Below, one piece after another: positions 7,290 to 15,421 of a stretch of 28,648 bases of DNA. Under the pieces are notes generated by a model. That model searched no databases. It was not told the DNA's origin and was given only the letters and a program-made list of their open reading frames with translations. The translations under genes were made by a program, and so were the position numbers. This stretch comes from JAUSPI01 sp964454305 (GTDB lineage Bacteria; Desulfobacterota; Syntrophia; Syntrophales; JADFWA01). The stretch is from contig CAYVXX010000025.1 of the NCBI GenBank assembly GCA_964454305.1, positions 1 through 28,648 on the forward strand. Direction: 5' to 3'. Each line of letters starts with the position of its first letter. Position 1 is the first letter of the stretch.

Positions 7290-7365
7290 ATAGTTCTGAG
7301 TTCAAAGTTCAGAGTCAAAAGATTCAGAACTCGACACTAACTTTGAACTCTGAACTCAGAACTAT
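7290..7365. repeat. Heptad-repeat hairpin between ftsI and murE
   Basis: Arms 7290-7315 and 7340-7365 are 26 bases each and pair with two mismatches around a 24-base loop. Each arm is a run of 7-base units with consensus AGTTCAG: AGTTCTG, AGTTCAA, AGTTCAG, AGTCAAA on the left, and AGTTCTG, AGTTCAG, AGTTCAA on the other strand at the right. The structure sits between the ftsI stop (7285) and the murE ribosome binding site (7371-7375). There is no T run, so it is not a typical terminator. Confidence 0.85.
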
Positions 7366-7381
7366 ATTAAGAGGAATTGAT

Positions 7382-8902
7382 TTGCAACTGTCTCATTTAA
7401 TAAAAGGACTCGATATTCTTGAGATATCCGGAGATAACTCGGGTGATGTCTCCTCCATCTGCTATGATTCGGGAAGGTGTGAGAAGGGGTCTCTATTTGT
7501 TGCTGTCTCCGGCCATAAATCTGACGGCCACGATTATATCTCTGAGGCGGTCAACGGAGGTGCACGATACATTGTGCATGAAAAGGATATCAACACAAAA
7601 CCGGAGATAACTTATATAAAAGTTGCAGACAGCCGGCGGGCTCTCGGCGTACTGGGGAAAAATTTCTTTCAGAACCCTTCTTCCAAACTCTGCTTAATAG
7701 GCATCACGGGAACAAACGGAAAGACTACGGTAAGCTACATCCTGGAATCAATTCTCGCCTCCGCGGGACTTCAGGTTGGAGTAATTGGAACTGTAAATTA
7801 TAGATTCAAGGGAAAGGCATTCCCCGCCCCAATTACAACACCAGAGTCCCTTGACCTGCAGAAGATACTCAGGGAAATGGTAGATTCCGGGATAACCCAT
7901 GTAATTTTAGAAGTATCTTCTCATTCGCTCGACCTGCAAAGGGTGAATAGCTGCGAGTTTAATCTGGGAATATTTACAAATCTTTCCCGGGATCATCTCG
8001 ACTATCACCATACCATGGAACGATACTTCCTGGCTAAAAAGATATTTTTCGAGGAGATACTTAATGTCGGTAAAAAGATGATCATAAACAGTGATGACAT
8101 CTGGGGGCAGAAGCTCCTTGAAGAAATAAATAAAAAAGCAAAGACCTTCGGTATCAAAAGCGAATCTGATGTTTCAGCTGAAAATTTTACCATTTCACCG
8201 GACGGCATCAAGGGAGAGATAAAGACACCTCACGGCAAGTTTACCATACATTCTTCAATGATCGGAAAATTCAATCTGTACAATATTCTGGCTGCAACGA
8301 CAGCAGCCCTGTCGCTCCGGATTCCGGAAGAGCACATTCAGGCCGGTATAGAAAATCTGAAGAACATACCCGGGCGCCTGGAAAAGGTGAGTGAACCGGG
8401 ACAACCCGCGGTCTTTGTAGACTATGCCCATACGGAAGATGCCCTCAGAAGGGTACTCAAGAATTTATCCGAACTTAATAAGGGGAAGATTATTACCGTC
8501 TTCGGATGCGGCGGTGACAGGGACCGCGGAAAAAGACCGCTGATGGGAAATGCCGCCACAACTCTGAGCGATATCACCATCGTCACCTCCGATAACCCGA
8601 GAACCGAAGACCCGCTTACGATCATAAAAGAAATAGAAAAAGGGATCATCGGGTTAACAGGCACCACCGTGAAAAAGTATTCTCCGGAAGAGCTGAATAA
8701 AAATTTTAATAACAGAGGATACACAATTGTGCCCGATCGAAAGGCTGCAATTGAGCTTGCAATCGCCATAGCAAACGTTTTCGATACCGTTCTCATCGCT
8801 GGAAAGGGGCATGAGAATTACCAGATTACAGGAAATCGGAGGACTCCCTTCGACGACAGAATAGTAAGCGCGGAGGCGCTTAAAAAAGTGTCTAAATTTT
8901 GA
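7382..8902 (+). CDS. murE: UDP-MurNAc-L-Ala-D-Glu:meso-diaminopimelate ligase MurE
   Basis: A Mur ligase of 506 residues adding the third amino acid to the peptidoglycan precursor. The ATP loop GTNGKTT is at about residues 110-116, the lysine expected to be carbamylated is in YFLAKK (about 219), and DNPR (about 404-407) is the motif that reads meso-diaminopimelate, so the wall is of the Gram-negative type. Start: TTG 7382, with GAGGA (7371-7375) six bases upstream, gives MQLSHLIKGLD, the normal beginning of the family. A TTG at 7343 in the same frame lies inside the repeat hairpin and lacks a ribosome binding site. A TTG start below a large hairpin may keep expression low. It is followed by murF after three bases. 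Confidence 0.95.
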   Translation: MQLSHLIKGLDILEISGDNSGDVSSICYDSGRCEKGSLFVAVSGHKSDGHDYISEAVNGGARYIVHEKDINTKPEITYIKVADSRRALGVLGKNFFQNPSSKLCLIGITGTNGKTTVSYILESILASAGLQVGVIGTVNYRFKGKAFPAPITTPESLDLQKILREMVDSGITHVILEVSSHSLDLQRVNSCEFNLGIFTNLSRDHLDYHHTMERYFLAKKIFFEEILNVGKKMIINSDDIWGQKLLEEINKKAKTFGIKSESDVSAENFTISPDGIKGEIKTPHGKFTIHSSMIGKFNLYNILAATTAALSLRIPEEHIQAGIENLKNIPGRLEKVSEPGQPAVFVDYAHTEDALRRVLKNLSELNKGKIITVFGCGGDRDRGKRPLMGNAATTLSDITIVTSDNPRTEDPLTIIKEIEKGIIGLTGTTVKKYSPEELNKNFNNRGYTIVPDRKAAIELAIAIANVFDTVLIAGKGHENYQITGNRRTPFDDRIVSAEALKKVSKF

Positions 8903-8905
8903 AAT

Positions 8906-10327
8906 ATGAACTGTGTATTTACCGTAGACGAAATTATTGAGGCAACGGGCGGAAAAATAATAAAAAAAAGCTCCGGCGTGACATTCAAGGGGCTGTCCAC
9001 CGATTCAAGGCACATCTCAAAGGGAGCACTCTTTCTGCCTATTGTAGGAGAAAGGTTTGATGGGCACAATTTTATAGCAGCCGCTATTAAGGACGGGGCC
9101 TTGGGATCACTGGTTCAAAGTGGTCTGGAAGAAAAAACCAAGGCTGTCTCCGGGAACGTCACTCTGATCTCTGTTAACGATACTTTGAAGGCCCTGGGAG
9201 ATATTGCTCACTTCTGGCGGAAAAAATTTGAGCTTCCCATTATAGCCGTAACAGGAAGCTCCGGAAAAACAACAACAAAGGAAATGATTGCGGGGGTGGT
9301 TGGAACGACTAAAAGGACATTAAAAAGCCGGGGGAATTTCAATAATCTTGTTGGTCTTCCACTGACACTCCTTGAGATCAATGCAAATCATGAAGCGGCA
9401 ATCGTAGAAATGGGAACAAACAGCAGTGGAGAAATTGGGAGACTCACAAGAATTGCTATGCCGGACGTGGGACTAATTACCAATATCGGTCCGGCTCACC
9501 TCGAAGGGCTTAAATCGATGGATGTGGTGAGAGAAGAAAAGTGGGATCTGTTCAACAATATGGGAAACAGAGGGACTGCCATTATCAATAACGATGATGA
9601 TTCACTGCGTGAACTGGCCGGCCGGTGGGAAGGAGAGGCCGTGACCTTCGGCATTAAAAATGATGCCGATGTCCGTGCGGAACGTATCTCAAAACACGAA
9701 AGAATGGGGACAAAATTTACCCTCACTATCGGTGGAATATCCCGAGAACTAACAATGTCAACCTCAGGAGAGCACAATATCTACAATGCCCTTGCCGCCG
9801 CCGCGTCTTCCTGTGCCGTGGGCACCGAACACAATTTGATATGTGAGGGGTTACAGTCATTCAAACCTATCTCCGGACGCATGGAGATACTGAAATTGAA
9901 AAACGGGGCATTTTTAATTAACGATACATACAATGCCAATCCCACATCGGTCAGCGTTGCCCTGAAGACACTGAAAGATTTAAAGGAAAGAGGCGAAAGT
10001 ACGGTCATCCTGGGAGATATGCTTGAGCTGGGCGTATGGGCGGAGGAAATGCATCAAGATATCGGAAGACTTATCGCGGATACCGGTGTTGACACAATCT
10101 TCCTCAGAGGGAAGTTCTCCCGCTCGGTCGCAGAAGGGGCAGTCAGGAGAGGTCTTAAAAGCAACCAGATATATTTCCCCGAAACTACAGAGGAGATAGC
10201 GACACATCTCCGACAGCATTTAAAAAAGGGGGACTGGGTGTTGGTGAAGGGATCAAGGAATATGAAAATGGAAGAAATTATCCAGGAATTAACCGGCGTG
10301 TTTGGGCTTGAAGAAACTGAAGGGTAA
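8906..10327 (+). CDS. murF: UDP-MurNAc-tripeptide:D-Ala-D-Ala ligase MurF
   Basis: A 473-residue Mur ligase that adds the D-alanyl-D-alanine dipeptide. The ATP loop GSSGKTTTKEM is at about residues 117-127, followed by the usual GNFNNLVGLPLTLL and EMGTNSSGEIGRL segments, and NDTYNANPTS in the C-terminal part, which are typical of MurF and separate it from the other Mur ligases. Full length. Three bases separate it from murE, and mraY follows 12 bases after its stop. Its substrate must come from a D-Ala-D-Ala ligase coded elsewhere, since no ddl is present in this cluster. Confidence 0.97.
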   Translation: MNCVFTVDEIIEATGGKIIKKSSGVTFKGLSTDSRHISKGALFLPIVGERFDGHNFIAAAIKDGALGSLVQSGLEEKTKAVSGNVTLISVNDTLKALGDIAHFWRKKFELPIIAVTGSSGKTTTKEMIAGVVGTTKRTLKSRGNFNNLVGLPLTLLEINANHEAAIVEMGTNSSGEIGRLTRIAMPDVGLITNIGPAHLEGLKSMDVVREEKWDLFNNMGNRGTAIINNDDDSLRELAGRWEGEAVTFGIKNDADVRAERISKHERMGTKFTLTIGGISRELTMSTSGEHNIYNALAAAASSCAVGTEHNLICEGLQSFKPISGRMEILKLKNGAFLINDTYNANPTSVSVALKTLKDLKERGESTVILGDMLELGVWAEEMHQDIGRLIADTGVDTIFLRGKFSRSVAEGAVRRGLKSNQIYFPETTEEIATHLRQHLKKGDWVLVKGSRNMKMEEIIQELTGVFGLEETEG

Positions 10328-10339
10328 GGGGACTTAACA

Positions 10340-11419
10340 GTGCTGTACCACCTATTATATCCACTACATAAAACATTCTTTTACTTTAATGTGTTCCGAT
10401 ACATTACCTTCAGGACAATCTACGCGACGATAACCGCCCTGATTATCTGTTTTGTCCTGGGACCCTGGTTGATACGAAAACTTAAAACATTGCAAATCGG
10501 CCAGCCGATAAGGGGAAACGGCCCCGGTTCTCACCTGTCGAAGGAAGGAACCCCGACAATGGGGGGTATTCTTATTCTTTTAGCTGTAGTTGTATCGACT
10601 CTTCTCTGGGCTAATCTTACTACCGACTACATATGGTTAGTGCTCGTGGTAACGGTCGGGTTCGGCCTGATAGGCTTTATCGACGACCTGTGGAAACATA
10701 TCAGCAAAAGCAGCGAAGGTGTGCCCGGTTATGTAAGGTTATTAGCAGAAACATTTATAGCCCTGTTTATCAGCGTTATTCTGTATATGAAACCGGGATT
10801 CAATTCATCTATAACCATACCCTTTTTCAAGACATTGCTTCCCGATCTGGGATGGGGTTATGTGATTTTTTCAACATTTGTAATTGTGGGGGCCGCAAAT
10901 GCGGTAAATCTTACAGACGGGCTTGATGGACTTGCAACAGGCCCGGCTCTAATATGTTTTGCAACCTATCTTATGTTTGCATACTTCGCAGGTAACGTAA
11001 AAATATCAGGATACCTGCAGATACCTTATGTGTCGGGAGCAGGGGAACTCACCATCTTTTGCGGGGCCATGACGGGTGCATGCCTCGGTTTTCTCTGGTT
11101 CAACACCTACCCTGCCCAGATTTTTATGGGTGATGTGGGGTCTCTTTCTCTTGGTGGCGCTCTTGGAACCATGGCTATAGTAACAAAACAGGAGATGCTC
11201 CTTGCCATTGTAGGCGGGATATTTGTGTTGGAAACTATTTCAGTCATATTCCAGGTCGGCTGGTTCAAGATGTCGGACGGTAAGCGTATCTTCAGGATGG
11301 CTCCGATCCACCACCATTTTGAACTGAATGGATGGGCGGAACCGAAAGTCATCGTACGATTCTGGATTATCTCAATAATCCTGGCTCTCATCGCCATAAG
11401 TACTCTGAAGCTGAGATGA
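10340..11419 (+). CDS. mraY: Phospho-MurNAc-pentapeptide transferase MraY
   Basis: A 359-residue integral membrane enzyme with about ten helices that transfers phospho-MurNAc-pentapeptide to undecaprenyl phosphate, forming lipid I. Landmarks are SKEGTPTMGG (about 67-76), the aspartates of GFIDDLWK (D115, D116), NLTDGLDGLA (190-199), the metal-binding Asp of FMGDVGSL (D265), and the HHH signature in APIHHHFELNGW (324-326). The start is GTG 10340, supported by AAGGGGA (10326-10332) seven bases upstream and by the family's usual MLYHLLYPL beginning. Length is normal for the family. A 77-base gap follows before murD. Confidence 0.97.
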   Translation: MLYHLLYPLHKTFFYFNVFRYITFRTIYATITALIICFVLGPWLIRKLKTLQIGQPIRGNGPGSHLSKEGTPTMGGILILLAVVVSTLLWANLTTDYIWLVLVVTVGFGLIGFIDDLWKHISKSSEGVPGYVRLLAETFIALFISVILYMKPGFNSSITIPFFKTLLPDLGWGYVIFSTFVIVGAANAVNLTDGLDGLATGPALICFATYLMFAYFAGNVKISGYLQIPYVSGAGELTIFCGAMTGACLGFLWFNTYPAQIFMGDVGSLSLGGALGTMAIVTKQEMLLAIVGGIFVLETISVIFQVGWFKMSDGKRIFRMAPIHHHFELNGWAEPKVIVRFWIISIILALIAISTLKLR

Positions 11420-11496
11420 TACGCAGATTCTCACAGATTATTAAAGAACAATTTAAGTGATTGCTATAAGTTATGGATAGGTTGGAGTGACGGTTT

Positions 11497-12828
11497 ATGG
11501 ATCTGAATGGGAAAAGGGTACTGGTTGTCGGCTTGGGTAAGACAGGTGTTGCAACTGTCAGGTTCCTGACAGAAAAAGGTGCAGTGGTTTTTGCAAGTGA
11601 TGAAAAGCCGGCATCAGAACTTGTGGATGCAACCTCTGCACTTGGGGATTTGAATGTGAACATGCAGCTCGGCGAACACAGGCTCGACGTCATGTCTCAA
11701 ACGGATATGGTCGTACCATCACCCGGTGTCCCGCCATTTAACGTAATGCTCTTAGAAGCGGCAAAGAGGGGAATCCCCATTTTAAGCGAGATAGAACTCG
11801 CCTGGAGATTTCTAAAAAGACCGATGATAGCTATTACCGGGACCAACGGAAAGACAACGACGACTACATTATTAGGAGAAATGCTCAAAAAGGCGGGGAA
11901 AAAAGTGTTCGTCGGAGGTAACATCGGAAACCCCTTAATAGACTATGTAAACGGAAAACAGGAAGACGATTATGTGGTTGTTGAGGTTAGCAGTTTTCAG
12001 CTGCAGTGGGTTGAGCTTTTTAAACCCCTTATATCCATACTTCTGAATACAACCTACGACCACCTGGATTACCATGGAACATTTGAAGAATATTACTCAA
12101 TCAAAGAGAGGATTTTTAAGAATCAAAACGGTGATGACCTCGCCATACTCAATGCGGATGATCCGCTATCACCATCACTTTCAAACAGAATTCGGGCGGA
12201 GATTACCTGTTTCAGCTCTTCCAAAAAGCTGACCGAAGGTATTTTCCTCAATGGTCAGGGTTTGAGATTCGGCGATGAAATTTACCCGCGTGAGATGATC
12301 AAACTTCCAGGTGTTCATAATATAGAAAATGTTATGGCCGCTCTGGTTGCGGCAAGAAGATGTGGATGCCACCCTTCTGCTATCATCTCAGCGGTAGAGG
12401 AATTTAAAGGAATACCGCACAGGATAGAATTTGTCGGTCAAAAAGACGGGGCTGAGTTTTATGACGATTCCAAGGCAACTAATGTCGATGCAGTTGTAAG
12501 GGCGCTGGAGACCTTTACCGGGCCGGTTATTCTCCTTCTCGGAGGGAGAAACAAGGGTGGAGATTTCATGGTATTAGCCGGACCAATCAGGGAAAAGGTT
12601 AAGCAGCTTGTCCTGTTTGGTGAGGCAGGAGAGGAGATAAACTCCATTATCGGCGGAACAGTTCCAACCAGGCGTGTACTCTCCCTCAAGGATGCGGTTC
12701 GCTTTGCCTGTGCTTGCTCCTCTTCCGGCGATGTCGTTCTGCTCTCTCCGGGATGTGCAAGTTTTGACGAATTTGCAAACTACAAGGAACGCGGAAGATA
12801 TTTTAAAAAACTTGTAAGGAACCTCTGA
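11497..12828 (+). CDS. murD: UDP-MurNAc-L-Ala:D-glutamate ligase MurD
   Basis: A 443-residue Mur ligase that adds D-glutamate. An N-terminal Rossmann-like UDP-binding domain (VLVVGLGKTGVATV, residues 8-21) is followed by the ATP loop GTNGKTT (115-121) and the C-terminal domain with DDSKATN and LLLGGRNKGGDF, both characteristic of MurD. The ribosome binding site GGAG (11484-11487) is nine bases before ATG 11497. The 77-base gap to mraY contains two similar 10-base units (CGCAGATTCT, CACAGATTAT at 11423-11442) and no clear promoter. ftsW starts one base after the stop codon. Confidence 0.97.
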   Translation: MDLNGKRVLVVGLGKTGVATVRFLTEKGAVVFASDEKPASELVDATSALGDLNVNMQLGEHRLDVMSQTDMVVPSPGVPPFNVMLLEAAKRGIPILSEIELAWRFLKRPMIAITGTNGKTTTTTLLGEMLKKAGKKVFVGGNIGNPLIDYVNGKQEDDYVVVEVSSFQLQWVELFKPLISILLNTTYDHLDYHGTFEEYYSIKERIFKNQNGDDLAILNADDPLSPSLSNRIRAEITCFSSSKKLTEGIFLNGQGLRFGDEIYPREMIKLPGVHNIENVMAALVAARRCGCHPSAIISAVEEFKGIPHRIEFVGQKDGAEFYDDSKATNVDAVVRALETFTGPVILLLGGRNKGGDFMVLAGPIREKVKQLVLFGEAGEEINSIIGGTVPTRRVLSLKDAVRFACACSSSGDVVLLSPGCASFDEFANYKERGRYFKKLVRNL

Positions 12829-12829
12829 T

Positions 12830-13954
12830 ATGGACAAAAAGAATCCTGCCCGCTCCTGCCTGACTATGGCAGGCGGGCCTGACATCATTCTTCTGCTTGT
12901 TACCCTTATCCTCGTCACTTCGGGCACTGTGATGATATACAGCTCAAGCTCAGCCATCGCCGCAGCAAGATTCGGAGACGGATACTTCTTTATCAAGAAA
13001 CAGGTCATGTTTGTCGTCCTGGGACTTGGGGTAATGATCGTACTCTCCAGGATACCTTACTACTATTTAAGAAAAGTGGCCTATTTCAGTATTTTATTTT
13101 CTGTTGCGCTCCTCTCACTGCTTCTGATCAGGGGTCTGGGAACCAGAGTGGGCGGCGCCACAAGGTGGCTTGACCTCGGAGTATTTTCATTCCAGGTAAC
13201 GGAACTTGTCAAGGTCTCCTTCGTCCTCTTCCTGGCTCACTTCCTGACCAAGAAAGAGGAACATATAAAGGAGTTTAACAAGGGTTTTTTGCCGCCCCTG
13301 ATAATAACGACCATTATTATCGTCCTCATATTACTGCAGCCCGATTTTGGCACGGCGATGATCATGGCAATGCTACTAATATTTGTACTCTATCTGGCCG
13401 GAAGCAGGATCTTACACCTGGCCGGTTTAGCAGCTCTTCTTGTTCCGGCGGGTTTTATGCTGGTGATGCACAAGGGTTACCGTTTAGACAGATTTCTAAG
13501 TTTTCTCGATCCCTGGAAGGACCCCACAAATTCAGGCTTTCAGATCATTCAGTCTTTCCTCTCCTTCGGATCCGGTGGAGTGGCCGGTGTCGGGCTCGGA
13601 AACAGCATGCAGAAACTCTTTTATCTTCCCGAACCGCATACGGATTTTATCCTTTCTGTTATAGGTGAGGAGAGTGGTTTTATCGGGATTACGATTATTA
13701 TTCTGCTGTTCGTCATCTTCGTACTCCGGGGATTTATGATTTCATACAGGACTCCTGACTTATTTGGAACACTCCTCGCTTCGGGTCTGACGATACTTAT
13801 CGCCCTGGGGGCATTTATAAATATGGCTGCAGTTATGGGATTAATCCCGACCAAGGGGTTGGTTCTTCCGTTTCTCAGCTATGGGGGGACATCTTTAATT
13901 ATGACTCTGGCAACGGTGGGGGTGCTTTTGAACATATCATCCCACCGGGAATGA
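12830..13954 (+). CDS. ftsW: Septal peptidoglycan glycosyltransferase FtsW
   Basis: A 374-residue SEDS-family membrane protein with about ten helices; it polymerises lipid II at the septum as partner of FtsI. The catalytic region YLPEPHTDFI (about 265-274, with D272 matching the essential Asp of the family) and PFLSYGGTSLI (347-357) are intact. The first membrane helix begins at about residue 17. ATG 12830 is chosen for AAGGA (12816-12820) nine bases upstream. The 16-residue cytoplasmic tail is partly coded by a GC-rich palindrome (12848-12878) which looks inserted; an internal ATG at 12866 (MAGGPDII) could be used instead, but it lies in the hairpin without a ribosome binding site. Confidence 0.95.
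   Translation: MDKKNPARSCLTMAGGPDIILLLVTLILVTSGTVMIYSSSSAIAAARFGDGYFFIKKQVMFVVLGLGVMIVLSRIPYYYLRKVAYFSILFSVALLSLLLIRGLGTRVGGATRWLDLGVFSFQVTELVKVSFVLFLAHFLTKKEEHIKEFNKGFLPPLIITTIIIVLILLQPDFGTAMIMAMLLIFVLYLAGSRILHLAGLAALLVPAGFMLVMHKGYRLDRFLSFLDPWKDPTNSGFQIIQSFLSFGSGGVAGVGLGNSMQKLFYLPEPHTDFILSVIGEESGFIGITIIILLFVIFVLRGFMISYRTPDLFGTLLASGLTILIALGAFINMAAVMGLIPTKGLVLPFLSYGGTSLIMTLATVGVLLNISSHRE
12848..12878. repeat. Palindrome inside the 5' coding region of ftsW
   Basis: GCCCGCTCCTGCC (12848-12860) pairs with GGCAGGCGGGC (12868-12878) through CCTGCC/GGCAGG and GCCCG/CGGGC with a two-base bulge and a 7-base loop. It codes for roughly PARSCLTMAGG of the FtsW N-terminal tail and does not break the frame. 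Confidence 0.7.
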
Positions 13955-13971
13955 AGGGCAATGGGTGAAAA

Positions 13972-13996
13972 GTTCAAAGTTTACTTGTATTTGAAC
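13972..13996. repeat. Short inverted repeat between ftsW and murG
   Basis: GTTCAAA (13972-13978) and TTTGAAC (13990-13996) pair around an 11-base loop in the 55-base gap before murG. The left arm lies in AGTTCAAAGTT, an 11-base string also present in the heptad array at 7299-7309, so this is probably a decayed copy of that family. It ends just before the murG ribosome binding site. Confidence 0.55.
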
Positions 13997-14009
13997 AAGG
14001 GACCTTGAT

Positions 14010-15098
14010 GTGAAGATAATAATAGCAGGTGGAGGAACAGGCGGACACCTCTTTCCGGGAGTGGCTGTTGCAAAGGAATTCCTGAAAAGGGACAAAAAAA
14101 ATAGAATCCTTTTCATCGGAACCGGAAAAGGATTGGAAGCAAGGATATTACCGGACATGGGTTTTCAACTGAAAACCATTGATGTAGAGGGCGTTAAGGG
14201 AAAAGGCATTGTAAAATCAATCCGTGCCTCATTAAAGATTCCCTGGAGTATATTTCAGTCGCTTATGATTGTCCGTGAATTTTCCCCGGATATGGTTCTT
14301 GGCGTCGGGGGGTATGCATCCGGGCCGACAGTGATAACGGCTCATTTTATGGGTATCAAGACCGCAATCGCCGAACAGAACGCCATACCCGGGGTAACAA
14401 ACAGAATACTCGGCAGGTTTGTCAACAAGATATTCCTTGCCTTTCCCGAAACAAAGAGATTTTTTTCCGAAGAGAAGGCGGTGGTTACAGGAAATCCTGT
14501 CCGGGAAGAATTCCTGGAAGAGAAAAAGATTTCAGACAAGACAGACGGCAGATTTACGCTACTTATATTCGGCGGAAGTCAGGGCGCTCATACGATAAAC
14601 AGGGCTGTCTGTGATTCTCTCGAATATCTGAAAGAGATAAAGGGCAGATTGAAAATTATTCACCAGACGGGAGAAAGTGATTCTAAATGGATCGCAGATG
14701 TTTATACGGATTATGGGATTGATGCCGACGTCTTTCCATTTATAGGTAATATGGCGCAGGCTTTTGGAGCGGCGGATTTACTGGTGTGCAGGGCAGGAGC
14801 AACATCCATAGCTGAAATAACAGCGAGCGGGAAAGCTGCCATCTTTGTGCCATTTCCCTTTGCAGCAGGTAATCATCAGACAGAAAACGCAAGGGTTTTA
14901 ACAGATGCAGGGGCTGCCGAGATGATCCAGGAAAGAGAACTCAGCGGCAAACTCTTCGCGGAAGTTATTCTGCGACTTTACCGCAATCCTGAAGCGGTAA
15001 GGAAAATGGAGGAAAAATCCTCCGGATTTAGAAATATGAGGGCCGCATCAGACATTGTCGATGAATGTCTGGCGCTGCGCAAAGCACAAAGTGCATAG
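14010..15098 (+). CDS. murG: UDP-GlcNAc:lipid I N-acetylglucosamine transferase MurG
   Basis: A 362-residue GT28 family glycosyltransferase acting on the cytoplasmic face of the membrane to make lipid II. The N-terminal glycine loop GGGTGGH (residues 7-13), GVGGYASGP, AIAEQNAIPGVTNR, GGSQGA and the donor-site segment CRAGATSIAEI with FAAGNHQT are all intact. The start is GTG 14010, preceded by AAGGGA (13997-14002) at seven bases; the overlapping ATG at 14008 is followed at once by TGA and is not a start in this frame. Full length. After its stop comes a 323-base gap, the largest break in the cluster. Confidence 0.97.
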   Translation: MKIIIAGGGTGGHLFPGVAVAKEFLKRDKKNRILFIGTGKGLEARILPDMGFQLKTIDVEGVKGKGIVKSIRASLKIPWSIFQSLMIVREFSPDMVLGVGGYASGPTVITAHFMGIKTAIAEQNAIPGVTNRILGRFVNKIFLAFPETKRFFSEEKAVVTGNPVREEFLEEKKISDKTDGRFTLLIFGGSQGAHTINRAVCDSLEYLKEIKGRLKIIHQTGESDSKWIADVYTDYGIDADVFPFIGNMAQAFGAADLLVCRAGATSIAEITASGKAAIFVPFPFAAGNHQTENARVLTDAGAAEMIQERELSGKLFAEVILRLYRNPEAVRKMEEKSSGFRNMRAASDIVDECLALRKAQSA

Positions 15099-15161
15099 CA
15101 CGCGATCTGGAAAAAGGAAGTTGTGCCAATTTACAGAAATCAGGGGCCAATGAAAGGTGGT

Positions 15162-15353
15162 GGGCTGTTGCTCAAACAAACAATCTTTTGAGCTGTAGTG
15201 AAAACGTTTTTTGCGAATAAATCTTGGCTACGTGAAAGATAAGCGATTTCCGGTATTTAAGCCCTAAGGGTGAGTCTTAAAATCGCATGAGCGAGCTTTA
15301 GATTTATCAAAAAACCTCCCTGGCAAAGCAAAAAGGATTTTGGGCAACAGCCC
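15162..15353. mobile_element. MITE-like 192-base element with 15-base terminal inverted repeats
   Basis: GGGCTGTTGCTCAAA (15162-15176) and TTTGGGCAACAGCCC (15339-15353) are inverted repeats with one mismatch. Nested inside are GTTTTTT plus ATAAATCT (15206-15224) pairing with AGATTTAT plus AAAAAAC (15300-15315), and GCGATTT (15243-15249) pairing with AAATCGC (15280-15286). There is no coding capacity for a transposase. A clear target-site duplication is not seen. It could equally be read as a folded RNA element in the dcw transcript; the terminal repeats favour a non-autonomous mobile element. Confidence 0.6.
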
Positions 15354-15375
15354 GTTAAAACCGGGAAGTCCGGCA

Positions 15376-15404
15376 GACAGCAATGAACTTATAAATTTGC
15401 TGTC
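15376..15404 (+). promoter_or_regulatory. Hairpin just upstream of the murC ribosome binding site
   Basis: GACAGCAA (15376-15383) and TTGCTGTC (15397-15404) are a perfect 8-base inverted repeat with a 13-base loop, ending eight bases before AAGGAG. It could affect murC translation or protect the mRNA 5' end after processing. This is inference from position only. Confidence 0.5.
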
Positions 15405-15421
15405 AGATAACAAGGAGTTTT

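Larger units (their letters stand above)
15099..15421. other. Long insertion-bearing spacer between murG and murC
   Basis: No gene is supported here. It carries the MITE-like element at 15162-15353 and a hairpin (15376-15404) just before the murC ribosome binding site (AAGGAG, 15412-15417). The rest is not recognised. Confidence 0.65.

Noticed and set aside
7343..7381. Upstream TTG start extending MurE by 13 residues
   Set aside because: It lies inside the right arm of the repeat hairpin without a ribosome binding site, while TTG 7382 has GAGGA at good spacing and gives the family's normal N-terminus.
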